The position numbers were made by a program, and so were the translations under genes. This document shows, piece by piece, positions 1 through 7,505 of a DNA stretch of 42,247 bases. The DNA lies in IMG/VR virus record IMGVR_UViG_3300023172_003376, positions 1 to 42,247 of that record. One strand, given 5' to 3'. Below the pieces are notes generated by a model, which ran no database searches, was not told the origin of the DNA, and was given only the letters and a program-made list of their open reading frames with translations. Within the stretch, counting starts at the first letter, position 1. Each line of letters starts with the position of its first letter. Source of the stretch: a virus.

Positions 1-1
1 T

Positions 2-556
2 ACATCTAAGACAGATGTGTTCCCAGAATTCGGCGGAAGTGCCGCACAGAAATTGTTCAGCAGGGACTCACACACTGTTGTGTACTCGAACAGTTTGGGT
101 GCAATCCAGATCGACAACTTGGTAAAAGTTGACGGTTCAACTGGTAAATCAGGCGTTGACGTGTACGAGACTGCGGCTTCCATGGACATCTCTGACTCAC
201 TGAACATCGGTGTTGCATACACGGATGACAAGGTGAACTCAGTTGAGTACATGGGTGCGGGTATCACATTCGACCTTTCTGATGCTACAACAATCGGTTA
301 CAACCACACAATCAAGGAAGTGGAATCTACTAGTTTAGAGACCTCTGCCAATGAAGTAGTTGCTTCACACCTGATCGGTGCGACGACTTTCTCAGTTGGT
401 TATGGTGAGATCGAGGATGGCAACAAATACACTACGGTTGGCGCTGAGAAGAAATTCGGCGAGAACTTCAGCATGTATGGTGCTTATCAGATGACGGATG
501 TGCCAACAGGTACAGACACAAACGACATGGCGGCTGGAATCAAGTTCACATTCTAG
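2..556 (+). CDS. Porin-like outer-membrane beta-barrel protein, 5' end outside window
   Basis: The reading frame is open to the left edge, so only the C-terminal 184 residues are visible and the true start lies outside. The protein has alternating polar and hydrophobic residues in repeated short strands (for example NIGVAYTDD, TTFSVGYGE, NFSMYGAYQ) and ends in AAGIKFTF. A final Phe with hydrophobic residues at alternating positions is the known signal for insertion of outer-membrane barrels by BamA. The strand spacing resembles the C-terminal half of Gram-negative general porins. I infer that it is exported to the host outer membrane during infection, where it could alter permeability or receptor exposure. 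It lies upstream of, and on the same strand as, the glycosyltransferase at 690. It could instead be a virion protein with beta structure, but the terminal motif argues against that. A signal peptide cannot be checked because the 5' end is missing. Confidence 0.7.
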   Translation, partial: TSKTDVFPEFGGSAAQKLFSRDSHTVVYSNSLGAIQIDNLVKVDGSTGKSGVDVYETAASMDISDSLNIGVAYTDDKVNSVEYMGAGITFDLSDATTIGYNHTIKEVESTSLETSANEVVASHLIGATTFSVGYGEIEDGNKYTTVGAEKKFGENFSMYGAYQMTDVPTGTDTNDMAAGIKFTF

Positions 557-689
557 TTCCCAAACACTGTGGAGTCGGTCTAGATCCAAAAGGTCAAGGC
601 CGGCTTTACGCTTTTAAACGCTTCGCGTTATTTCTAAAAAACGCATTTCCTAAAATTTAACGCTTCCGCTCCGCTCCTTAAATATCCCT
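557..689. repeat. Intergenic spacer with AACGC-type repeats and a small hairpin
   Basis: This 133-base spacer is one of the longest without a gene. It holds degenerate short repeats built on (A)AACGC: TTTACGC near 605, AAACGCTTCGCG near 616, AAAACGCATTTCC near 638 and TAACGCTTCCGC near 658. Three of these are spaced by about 22 bases. The second copy can fold into a 5-bp hairpin, AACGC-TTC-GCGTT, followed by ATTTCT, which could act as a weak terminator for the porin-like gene. The spacer ends with a TAAATA box just before the next start codon. Confidence 0.4.
677..684 (+). promoter_or_regulatory. Late-promoter-like box CTTAAATA
   Basis: CTTAAATA matches the TAAATA core of the T4 late promoter TATAAATA. 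It ends 5 bases before the ATG at 690, the same spacing seen before gp13, gp16 and others in this window. With a T4-like start site, transcription would begin at the A of the ATG. Confidence 0.5.
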
Positions 690-1592
690 ATGCGAGTCGC
701 AGTAGTAGAAGATACAGCCAACTACCCACAGTTCAAGGATGTCTTACACTCGTTTGCCAAAGGGTGTGGAGGGAACATTACCAATAGTGATGACATCAAA
801 GGTTATGATTGTGCGGTGATTTATGGCAGTCACAAACAAACAAGAGGTAGTTCAGCGCAACAAGGCAAGAGAAAGATCATCGATAGCGGAATACCCTACA
901 TTCAACTTGAAACGCAGTTGATAGGTAGGCCAATTCACACACCTTTCCTGACGGAATTCAGGGTCGGGGTCAACGGTTTCCTTTGGGATGATGCCAAGTG
1001 GGGTTTTGAACACATACACACTGACAGATCCCAAAAGGTATTTGAACGTAACGGTTATGATCCCGAGTTACCATGGAAAACTGATGGCGATTACATCTTA
1101 CTGTGTATGCAGAAAGTGGGTGACGCCAGTCTGCGTGGTACAGATATTTTCTCTTGGACAGAGCAAACTGTAAAGGAAATAAGACAAACAACAGAGAGAC
1201 AGATAATTGTGAGGCCTCATCCGCTGTATAGAAGAAAAACACAACACACAAATTGCAAAAACATCGTGAGTGGATATTTCAACGTGCAATGGCAAGAAGC
1301 CGATGTCACACAAAAAGGATTTGTGCCTATACAAGAGCAATTACAAAATGCATGGTGTACGGTCACTTACAGTTCAGGCACAGGCATAGATGCTGTGATC
1401 AATGGAGTACCTAACATCGCATGCGACACAGGTAGCATGGTGTATGATGTCAGCAGTAAAAATGTTTCTGAAATCGAGAATCCCTTCAGAGGAGACAAGA
1501 AAGAATGGACAAATAAGATCGCACACTGCCAGTGGAGCATAGAAGAATTTGAGTCTGGAGAATGTTGGGAACATGTAAGTAAGAGTATATGA
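690..1592 (+). CDS. Capsule-polysaccharide-type glycosyltransferase (paralog 1 of 5)
   Basis: This 300-residue protein resembles the GT-B fold enzymes of the KpsS/KpsC capsule-synthesis type. It has a central VRPHP motif near residue 172 and a C-terminal block with TYSSGTGIDAV, then NGVPNIAC, then EIENP and a W-rich tail. Four other proteins here share this C-terminal pattern (starts at 15069, 16972, 17771 and 20305), so it belongs to an in-genome family. The likely role is transfer of a sugar, perhaps Kdo-like, to a surface or virion glycan; donor and acceptor are unknown. The ATG at 690 follows a late-type box. The SGNH hydrolase gene downstream overlaps its stop by 4 bases (ATGA), so the two are probably co-translated. 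There is no membrane segment. The broad family is fairly sure; the substrate is not. Confidence 0.7.
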   Translation: MRVAVVEDTANYPQFKDVLHSFAKGCGGNITNSDDIKGYDCAVIYGSHKQTRGSSAQQGKRKIIDSGIPYIQLETQLIGRPIHTPFLTEFRVGVNGFLWDDAKWGFEHIHTDRSQKVFERNGYDPELPWKTDGDYILLCMQKVGDASLRGTDIFSWTEQTVKEIRQTTERQIIVRPHPLYRRKTQHTNCKNIVSGYFNVQWQEADVTQKGFVPIQEQLQNAWCTVTYSSGTGIDAVINGVPNIACDTGSMVYDVSSKNVSEIENPFRGDKKEWTNKIAHCQWSIEEFESGECWEHVSKSI

Positions 1593-2386
1593 AGTATCAT
1601 CTAAGCAACGGTTGTAGTTTCAGCACAAGGAAAAAGTTTGACAGTTGTCATCAACGTCTGGGAAAGTTGTTGAACATTGACGAACCCACGATCAGCATGG
1701 CCAAGGGTGGCAGGGGAAACGACAGGATAGTGAACACAACGATGCATTGGTTCTTCAAGAACCCTGACAAGATAAAGGACACATTCGTCAGCATAGGGTG
1801 GACCACAGGATACAGATGGGATTATGTAAGTAGTACGATGACTCCAGCAGTCAAACAGGGAGGGATCAAAGGAGAATTACTGAAGTTTGATTATCAATGG
1901 GGAACGTGGCAACTGCACCAACATGATTTCTTTATGAGGAATGAGGATTTTGATGTTGAACTTGCAAGTGCGGTAAAACTTTATACTAATATTTTATCTT
2001 TACAGTATTTCCTAAAATATCATAACATACCGTATGTGTTCTATCATGCACTCACGAATGATCTTCCAGAGACAGAGGTTGATGGGAAACCTAGACCAGA
2101 TTTGAAATTATTAAAAGATCAAATAGACAGGAAGCACTTCTATAATTTTGAGAGCAGTGAGAACTCCAAAGAGAATGTGGAAATACAAAGAAATAATAGA
2201 TCATCACCTGAACATAAAGCCCGAGTCAAAAAAACCAAATATGTGCAAAGTCATTTCGAATATGTTGCTATGAATGGGTGGACTAAATCTGCAAATGATG
2301 GGCACCCTAGTGAACGAGGACATCATGCATGGGCACAGAATCTAGCACAGTTTGTGCAACAAAATCAGTTATGTCCAAAAAAGTAA
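1589..2386 (+). CDS. SGNH/GDSL-type hydrolase (paralog 1 of 2)
   Basis: The 265-residue protein has the landmarks of an SGNH hydrolase. NGCSFS at residues 7-12 would carry the Ser10 nucleophile, GGRGN at 40-44 corresponds to the oxyanion Gly/Asn blocks, and DGHPSERGHH near the C terminus gives the DxxH catalytic pair. Enzymes of this fold remove acetyl or other acyl groups from sugars and lipids, so it may trim or transfer acyl groups on a glycan. A clear paralog starts at 19641. Both share the GG-RGN-R stretch, an IG-x-GxRxDY stretch and the sequence IDRxxFxxxE. It overlaps the transferase upstream by 4 bases and the sulfotransferase-like gene downstream by 16, so the three form one unit. 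The substrate cannot be told from sequence. Confidence 0.7.
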   Translation: MKYHLSNGCSFSTRKKFDSCHQRLGKLLNIDEPTISMAKGGRGNDRIVNTTMHWFFKNPDKIKDTFVSIGWTTGYRWDYVSSTMTPAVKQGGIKGELLKFDYQWGTWQLHQHDFFMRNEDFDVELASAVKLYTNILSLQYFLKYHNIPYVFYHALTNDLPETEVDGKPRPDLKLLKDQIDRKHFYNFESSENSKENVEIQRNNRSSPEHKARVKKTKYVQSHFEYVAMNGWTKSANDGHPSERGHHAWAQNLAQFVQQNQLCPKK

Positions 2387-2952
2387 TCGTAATCAGTCAG
2401 CCAAAAGCAGGCACTTATCTTTGTGCCAATGTGCTTCAAGAACTTGGATTAAGATTTGATGGTTATCACTTGGGAGAAAAGAAATATGAAAAATACCCAC
2501 CCCCAAGTGCTCCGCATTATCAAGCGGCCATACGTGATCCTAAAACAGTTGAAACTAGACAACGTCTGCATCAATCTATCAAATTGATTGAACCGGGTGC
2601 ATTTGCAGTCAGTCACTTGTTGTACACTATTGAAAATGAATTATTGCTCACAGATTATCACAAAATATGTGTCACAAGGCCCGAAACAGAAATTATCGAC
2701 AGTTTGAAAAGATGGGAACAGTTCAGTGGTAGAAAACCCACAAACATAACACCCACTCTAGCAAGAATACGCAGTGTGGCCAAATGGATTGGCCGTCCGG
2801 GAGTGTTTCACCTCACATTCAATAACATGAAATCCGCTGACGCAACAAGAATTGATCAGTTACAGCAGTTTCTTGGTATTCAAGATCGTGTTGACAGCAG
2901 TCAATTGTGTGCCCGTGCTTTACAGCGTGGAAGCAAAACTAAAGTTACGTGA
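2371..2952 (+). CDS. Sulfotransferase-like P-loop protein
   Basis: The N terminus reads MSKKVIVISQPKAGTYL. PKAGTYL corresponds to the 5'-phosphosulfate loop of PAPS-dependent sulfotransferases (typically PKSGTTW), and TRPETEIIDSLKRW near residues 105-118 resembles their 3'-phosphate-binding motif (RxPxxxxxS). At 193 residues it is shorter than usual cellular sulfotransferases. The ATG at 2371 was preferred to one 14 codons upstream because the loop normally sits at the very N terminus and this start gives only a 16-base overlap with the SGNH gene. It would add sulfate to a glycan made by its neighbours; this is inference. It converges on the methyltransferase gene, sharing 8 bases. A non-sulfate P-loop role is possible. 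Confidence 0.55.
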   Translation: MSKKVIVISQPKAGTYLCANVLQELGLRFDGYHLGEKKYEKYPPPSAPHYQAAIRDPKTVETRQRLHQSIKLIEPGAFAVSHLLYTIENELLLTDYHKICVTRPETEIIDSLKRWEQFSGRKPTNITPTLARIRSVAKWIGRPGVFHLTFNNMKSADATRIDQLQQFLGIQDRVDSSQLCARALQRGSKTKVT

Positions 2953-3637
2953 CCACAATACAACTTGCTTGGTAGGCCCAGTTCCTATTTAACGGCTTGA
3001 CTTTTCTTTTACATTCGTCCAGCCACTCGATCAATGCCAGGAACTCGTGATCCTGCCATTTGCTCATTTTGCCACTCAGTCGAAAGTTACAGAACTCGTC
3101 GAAGGTGATCACCGTTCCTGCTACGATCTGATCATTCAATGCTGTCAAAACTTCTTTAGTGGATGAATAGATATCTGCATCCATGTGCAAGAACGCGATT
3201 GGTCCTGTGTTGTGCTGTTTCCATATGGGTAGTGTATCCTTGAACCAACCTTTGTGTAGTTGGATGTGATCAGGTACAGTGGGAGGATCGCAACTCATGT
3301 CGTTTACTTTACCTGTGCCGTGATCCCAATCTTCAGGTAATCCTTGCCAAGAATCAAATGCGTGTATCACTTGCGAGGGATATCGGTCTATAAGCCACTT
3401 GAGGCTCCTGCCTTCCCTCACACCAAACTCACACCAGTGACCTTGTAGTGTCACATGTTCCGTTGATTCTATCAGGTGCACGTGTATGCTCTCTCTGTAG
3501 TTGGCAGATGTGCTCTTACCAACATATATGGGATCCAAAGCGATCCAGTCTTCCAACAGTGTTTTGCCTTTCTCAACTCCTGAAAGCAAAGATTGTAATT
3601 GTGATTTAGATTTTACTGTCTTAATTGCTTTTGACAC
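2945..3637 (-). CDS. TylF/macrocin-O-methyltransferase-like SAM methyltransferase
   Basis: This 230-residue class I methyltransferase has the SAM-binding motif WCEFGVREGRSL near residues 68-79, then HAFDSWQGLP (end of strand 2) and FLHMDADIYSST near residue 150. The last resembles the acidic metal-binding motif of the TylF (macrocin O-methyltransferase) family, which methylates sugar hydroxyls. Such proteins are frequent in glycan clusters of bacteria and large phages. It is the last gene of the minus-strand run that begins upstream with gp61 and gp41, two bases after the gp41 stop, but its role fits the opposite-strand glycan genes at 690-2952. O-methylation of a phage-directed glycan is the best guess. 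Confidence 0.7.
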   Translation of the reverse strand: MSKAIKTVKSKSQLQSLLSGVEKGKTLLEDWIALDPIYVGKSTSANYRESIHVHLIESTEHVTLQGHWCEFGVREGRSLKWLIDRYPSQVIHAFDSWQGLPEDWDHGTGKVNDMSCDPPTVPDHIQLHKGWFKDTLPIWKQHNTGPIAFLHMDADIYSSTKEVLTALNDQIVAGTVITFDEFCNFRLSGKMSKWQDHEFLALIEWLDECKRKVKPLNRNWAYQASCIVVT

Positions 3638-3639
3638 AT

Positions 3640-5115
3640 TTACTGTTCTTCGTCTGAGTGTAGTTCGTTTAACAGTTGTCTCAGTTTGCCACCCTCTACC
3701 GTGGCCTTGACTTTGACCCCTAGTGCATCACCCTTACGTGGATCCGGCACTTCCGGTCTCGCATCTGTGGATGCATCTCCACCCGTAACTTTGGATGTTT
3801 GTTTTAGTGAATCATAAATTTTGTTCTTGCCCTGTTGATTGTAGCTCTGTGACTCGTCTTCATCCAGGCTTCTGATTCTCAAACTGTCCACGTCAAACTC
3901 AAGATCCACTTTCTGTCCAACACCAGAACTTGATCTTGTTTTCATGAACTGTATCTGATACCTGCCACGTTCCTTCATTGCTCGGCTTGTGAATATACCT
4001 ATCACGTTGTCTGCTGTCTGTATCTTAGATAGTCCGCCTGATATGTGAGAATGATCAAACTCAATCTCTTCAACCGATGCCCTGTTCAACTGTGATGCTG
4101 TGGCCAACACACACTGTTTCTCAACGACCAAGTTCCTTAGTTCCTCACTCACATACTTGTCTTTGATAAACAAGTCTGCTGGTGATATCCTTTTGCTCTT
4201 AGGCATCATGAGATCCAAGTAGTCAATCAGTATGCAGTCTATTTTCTTCTTGTTCTTGAGTTCTAGTTCCTTCAGATATGTCCTCACATCCAACACGTTG
4301 CTACCACTGGGCAAGTATTTGATCTGCAGGTTACCTGACTTCTTCTTCAACATCTTGACCTTCATCTCAACGTTTTCTATTTCAGGAAACACTCTCCTGG
4401 TCGGGATATTGGTCATCATGGCATCTAGTCTCATGGCAGTAAGTTGTTCGCTCAATTCAAAAGATATGTAACATACATTCAATCCTGCCTGTGCCCAGTT
4501 CACTGCAAGATTCTGCAAGAACAAACTCTTACCTGCACCTGATCCGCCTGCAAAGATGTTCAGTTCGCCTCGGTTGAACCCTCCAAACAGTTTCTTGTCT
4601 AGGTTCGCCCATCCTGTACTGATCTGTCCGTTGTTGTCTTTGAGTGCTTCGAGTCTTCCTTTTGGATCTTCGAAGTAGTCCGTGCCGAGATCTCTTGTGA
4701 GCCCAACCTGTACTGCTTCCTTGACCATGTCCTCGACTGGACCATAGTCACCTCTCTCTAATAGATCAGCAGACGACAGTATTGCTTGTTCAAGTGCTTT
4801 GTGTCTACAAAATGTTTCAAACTCGTCCAGCAACCAATTGAAATGGCTTGGATCCAGATCCTTCGCTGTTTTTAATTTTATATCGTGTGATGCATTAACT
4901 ATGTCAACTTCCGGCATAACCTTGTACTCGTCCATGTAGTCTTTGACGAACTTGGCAATTGGTTGCAGTTTACGATCGAATGAATTAGGATTGAATATAT
5001 TCTGTGCTCTAGCAAATGATTCAGCATCCGCCAACAACATCTCTATGTACAATTTCTGCACATCAAAAGAATAGTTCTTAGCCTGGTGTTGTTCGTTGTT
5101 ATTATAATCAGCCAT
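3640..5115 (-). CDS. 41: Replicative DNA helicase, T4 gp41 type
   Basis: The 491-residue protein is a DnaB-like hexameric helicase (T4 gp41 is 475 residues). The N-terminal 150 residues form the helical collar domain. A RecA-fold motor follows with Walker A GGSGAGKS at about 190-197, a Walker B strand with LIDYLDLM, and TASQLNR downstream, the typical DnaB H3/H4 region. It unwinds the lagging-strand template 5' to 3' at the phage fork and works with the gp61 primase, whose gene lies immediately upstream and overlaps by 8 bases, so the two are translated together. The C-terminal 60 residues are polar and probably disordered. Assignment is firm. Confidence 0.95.
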   Translation of the reverse strand: MADYNNNEQHQAKNYSFDVQKLYIEMLLADAESFARAQNIFNPNSFDRKLQPIAKFVKDYMDEYKVMPEVDIVNASHDIKLKTAKDLDPSHFNWLLDEFETFCRHKALEQAILSSADLLERGDYGPVEDMVKEAVQVGLTRDLGTDYFEDPKGRLEALKDNNGQISTGWANLDKKLFGGFNRGELNIFAGGSGAGKSLFLQNLAVNWAQAGLNVCYISFELSEQLTAMRLDAMMTNIPTRRVFPEIENVEMKVKMLKKKSGNLQIKYLPSGSNVLDVRTYLKELELKNKKKIDCILIDYLDLMMPKSKRISPADLFIKDKYVSEELRNLVVEKQCVLATASQLNRASVEEIEFDHSHISGGLSKIQTADNVIGIFTSRAMKERGRYQIQFMKTRSSSGVGQKVDLEFDVDSLRIRSLDEDESQSYNQQGKNKIYDSLKQTSKVTGGDASTDARPEVPDPRKGDALGVKVKATVEGGKLRQLLNELHSDEEQ

Positions 5116-6121
5116 ACATCTTTCTCTTCAAATCTATTTTCAGTTTACTGGACTCAGTTGTTTTCAGTATCGATTGTATAGTAAACAGTCTACCATATTT
5201 TAACACAGCATCCGCCACATCGCCAACCGTTTTGTCCCATTCTGGAAATGCCACACTCCATCCAAATTCTGTTGCTTGGTCTACCAATTTCTGTCCTGGA
5301 GCATCTCTGTCCGGCACTACAATCACCTGTCTGCCAAGTCCATCAATCAACTCTCGCTGTGTGTCATTTATCTCCGATCCCAGTATGCTCACACCAGATA
5401 CGGCTATGGCGTCGAATGGTCCTTCTGTGACTATGACAAACTTCCTGGTCCAGTCCTGTGCGTCCATGTTGAACACGTATCCAGGCCACACGTCTGTGTA
5501 ATACTTCACGCTATCTGATTCCTCGAACATCCTGCCTGTGAATCCTACAATCTCTCCTCGCCAGTAGAATGGTATTAGCAATCTTTGGTGCACGTCCCAG
5601 ATCTTATCAGGTGAGTACATGAAGTCATACCAGTCTGCACCAATTCCTCGGCTCTCCAAATACTTTAGTAGTCCATCTATCTTCTTCCATTGTGGTTCAG
5701 TGAGATCATTGCCCACATACTTCTCCAGCCACACATCCAGTTTGTGTGTGTTCTTGGGCAGTGTCTTGTTCTTGAATGACACGAATTTCTTCTTCTCATA
5801 CTTCACATCTCCTTCCTCCTCACGCATGGCCTCTATGGCCAACTTACGTATGGTGTCCTCCGGTATACCTATGTAGCCCATGAACTGTCTCATCTTGTAG
5901 GTCAGTTTACGTCCTATCACATAACTGGCCTTGAAGCCACAGTTGAAGCAGTGGTAACTCACAGTGCCATCCGCACTGGTCATCAGTCCGCCACGCTTCT
6001 TTTTGTCAGCAGTCTCCCCGTTGTAAACACAACAGGGTGCGTTGAAACTGATCCATCCGCTTGGTGTTTTCTTTCTGTTTGCAGGCAGGCTAGTCAGAAT
6101 TGTATTCTGTATAAGATTCAT
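5108..6121 (-). CDS. 61: DNA primase, T4 gp61 type
   Basis: The 337-residue protein has an N-terminal zinc ribbon, with Cys30/Cys31 and the pair C58-x2-C61 in YHCFNCGF, and a TOPRIM domain with VTEGPFDAIA (the catalytic Glu motif) followed by VVPDRDAPG (the DxD motif). This is the architecture of gp61, which makes RNA primers for Okazaki fragments and forms the primosome with gp41. It is the same length class as T4 gp61 (342 residues). The start codon is 4-5 bases from the predicted start site of a sigma70-like promoter in the end of the upstream gene, so the mRNA may have almost no leader. Translational coupling to gene 41 is likely. Confidence 0.93.
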   Translation of the reverse strand: MNLIQNTILTSLPANRKKTPSGWISFNAPCCVYNGETADKKKRGGLMTSADGTVSYHCFNCGFKASYVIGRKLTYKMRQFMGYIGIPEDTIRKLAIEAMREEEGDVKYEKKKFVSFKNKTLPKNTHKLDVWLEKYVGNDLTEPQWKKIDGLLKYLESRGIGADWYDFMYSPDKIWDVHQRLLIPFYWRGEIVGFTGRMFEESDSVKYYTDVWPGYVFNMDAQDWTRKFVIVTEGPFDAIAVSGVSILGSEINDTQRELIDGLGRQVIVVPDRDAPGQKLVDQATEFGWSVAFPEWDKTVGDVADAVLKYGRLFTIQSILKTTESSKLKIDLKRKMYG

Positions 6122-6131
6122 AATCTATACT

Positions 6132-6160
6132 ATTTTACTGTCTATATAGGATTTTGTCAA
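6132..6160 (-). promoter_or_regulatory. Sigma70-like early promoter for genes 61-41
   Basis: On the minus strand TTGACA (6160-6155), a 17-base spacer and TAAAAT (6137-6132) form a near-consensus host-type promoter. It lies in the 3' end of the structural gene at 6135-6938 and points at gp61. The expected start site near 6125 leaves a leader of only about 4 bases before the ATG at 6121. It would let gp61 and gp41 be expressed early although the gene in front carries a late box. Confidence 0.65.
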
Positions 6161-6938
6161 TCACACCAGTGTTACCACTGTCGTTGCCCCAACTGAATCT
6201 CACACTGTGGTACACACCCGTGAAGTTGAAGTTGGTAACTGTTGTCGAGTTAGAGAAAGTATTCGCTGTGGATCCTGCACCTTCCATGGTAATATCAAAG
6301 TAGTCTGTGTTGCTCGGTGAAGCACTCATTGTACCTTGCACTCTCAACGCACCTGAGAAATTTTTTGTGTACACAGCAATCGTGTGTAAAGCCTTGTTGT
6401 TATTGATTCCTGGTCTAGAATCTATTGATCCTGATGTGTATGCCAGTGGACCACCTGATGCTGTGAAACTCGAAACACTTGTACTCGCTACGAATTCTGG
6501 ATAAGCACCATCCAGTAGTTCTACTGTGCCAGCGGCCGCATAACCAGTGTCTGCGTATGTGATCTCTCTGCTACCATCTGATTTTACCTCTCTTACTGAG
6601 AAGTTATAGAACTTGGCATCCAGCGGTAATAGGTCTCCCTCCGTTATCGTGCAACTGGCATCACCCTTGGTGCTCACAGTTGAGCCATCATCCAGTATGG
6701 TTAGTGTCTTTGTCAGCACCGCTTTCTTGCTCTCAGAATCGATCATGTTGAACTCGTAGGTCTTGCTTGTTATGTCCTGTGCCTTCTGATCCTCGTTCTT
6801 GAACGTGAATGAGACTGGGTTTGATACCCCTCTGTGCAGTGTTAGGCGTCTATCGTACACTTTTGAGTTCCTTCCGTGATAACCACTTACGTAGGCTATT
6901 ACCAACTGATTTATTAAATACCTTTGTACTGTTTGCAT
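6135..6938 (-). CDS. Putative baseplate/tail structural protein with BppU-like N-terminal region
   Basis: This 267-residue beta-rich protein has no catalytic motif. Residues about 30-150 (RRLTLHRGVSNPVSFTF, then DITSKTYEFNMID, then ITEGDLLPL) resemble the N-terminal beta-sandwich seen in BppU-type baseplate proteins and in structural proteins of marine T4-like phages. The C-terminal half is Ser/Thr/Asn-rich and may be a second sandwich domain that binds a partner or ligand. It has a perfect T4-type late box 16 bases upstream, which fits a virion role even though it lies between replication genes. The promoter for gp61 begins inside its end. An exact homolog in T4 is not recognised. Confidence 0.5.
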   Translation of the reverse strand: MQTVQRYLINQLVIAYVSGYHGRNSKVYDRRLTLHRGVSNPVSFTFKNEDQKAQDITSKTYEFNMIDSESKKAVLTKTLTILDDGSTVSTKGDASCTITEGDLLPLDAKFYNFSVREVKSDGSREITYADTGYAAAGTVELLDGAYPEFVASTSVSSFTASGGPLAYTSGSIDSRPGINNNKALHTIAVYTKNFSGALRVQGTMSASPSNTDYFDITMEGAGSTANTFSNSTTVTNFNFTGVYHSVRFSWGNDSGNTGVIDKILYRQ

Positions 6939-6954
6939 AATACATATTTAACAG

Positions 6955-6962
6955 TATTTATA
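6955..6962 (-). promoter_or_regulatory. Late promoter box TATAAATA
   Basis: A perfect T4 late-promoter octamer lies on the minus strand, 16 bases upstream of the ATG at 6938. It supports late expression of the structural gene it precedes. Confidence 0.7.
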
Positions 6963-6970
6963 GATATAGA

Positions 6971-7345
6971 ATGAACGAGATTTTTAACACACTGAGGGAC
7001 AAGTTCCCATTCCTTAGCCTGATCAGAAAGGGTGATTTGGAGTACGTGGGCATAGTACAGAACGAGGATGCCAACGTAATCAGTTTTTATGATTATGGAA
7101 GGCTCATGATGCCACAAGACAAGATGAAGTTCCTTAAATGTGGAGAGACCTGGTGGCACGAATCCAATCGTAAATTACCAATCAACATATTCCTCAAGGG
7201 TGAGTTCAGATATTTCCGTTCCACGTTGGTAACTCTAAATTCGAAAGACATAGAGATAGTGCATGGTCCTACAGTTAAACTTTCTGAAATTTCAAAGAAA
7301 CGGGTCAAAAGAAGAACTATCCAATTAGTTAGAAGACCTACTTAA
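6971..7345 (+). CDS. Conserved-looking hypothetical protein, 124 residues
   Basis: The small basic protein is on the opposite strand to its neighbours. It has no motif I recognise. The first 80 residues look globular (SFYDYGRLMMPQDK, then CGETWWHESNRKLPI). The last 20 are strongly basic (KKRVKRRTIQLVRR), which would suit nucleic-acid binding. It is divergent from the structural gene at 6938 with 32 bases between the start codons, and it converges on the 55-residue gene at 7338 with an 8-base overlap. Coding quality looks good throughout and there is no competing frame. Function unknown. Confidence 0.6.
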   Translation: MNEIFNTLRDKFPFLSLIRKGDLEYVGIVQNEDANVISFYDYGRLMMPQDKMKFLKCGETWWHESNRKLPINIFLKGEFRYFRSTLVTLNSKDIEIVHGPTVKLSEISKKRVKRRTIQLVRRPT

Positions 7346-7505
7346 TTTTAGTAGGTTCGGTCGAATTTATTCCACACACTTTTTCAACATACTTCGTCAA
7401 CGGATTATTGGCCTGGTAGGAGTCTAGTTCTGATGTTAATGATGAAGCGGTATTGGATCTCTTACGTTTTTTAATGATTATTTTTTTATGTTTTTGATGG
7501 TGCAT
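7338..7505 (-). CDS. Small basic protein, 55 residues
   Basis: Reading the minus strand from the ATG at 7505 gives a 55-residue protein. It has a His/Lys/Ile-rich basic N terminus (MHHQKHKKII), then SNTASSLTSELDSYQ and NPLTKYVEKVCGI, a plausible helix-turn-helix-length helical segment. It begins inside the 3' end of the DnaE-like gene (20-base overlap) and ends 8 bases inside the convergent gene at 6971-7345. Without it 7346-7485 would be an unexplained gap in a very compact genome. A GCTAAATA box lies 8 bases before the ATG. The start is less certain than the rest, because the N-terminal HHQKHKK is unusual. Function unknown. Confidence 0.6.
   Translation of the reverse strand: MHHQKHKKIIIKKRKRSNTASSLTSELDSYQANNPLTKYVEKVCGINSTEPTKIK

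Noticed and set aside
557-689. CRISPR array
   Set aside because: The AACGC units are short, degenerate and unevenly spaced, with no constant repeat or unique spacers.
970-1600. Several minus-strand frames of 60-90 codons opposite the first glycosyltransferase
   Set aside because: They are rich in Cys, Ser and Leu, have no motif or ribosome site, and lie fully inside a gene with clear family motifs. They are antisense shadows.
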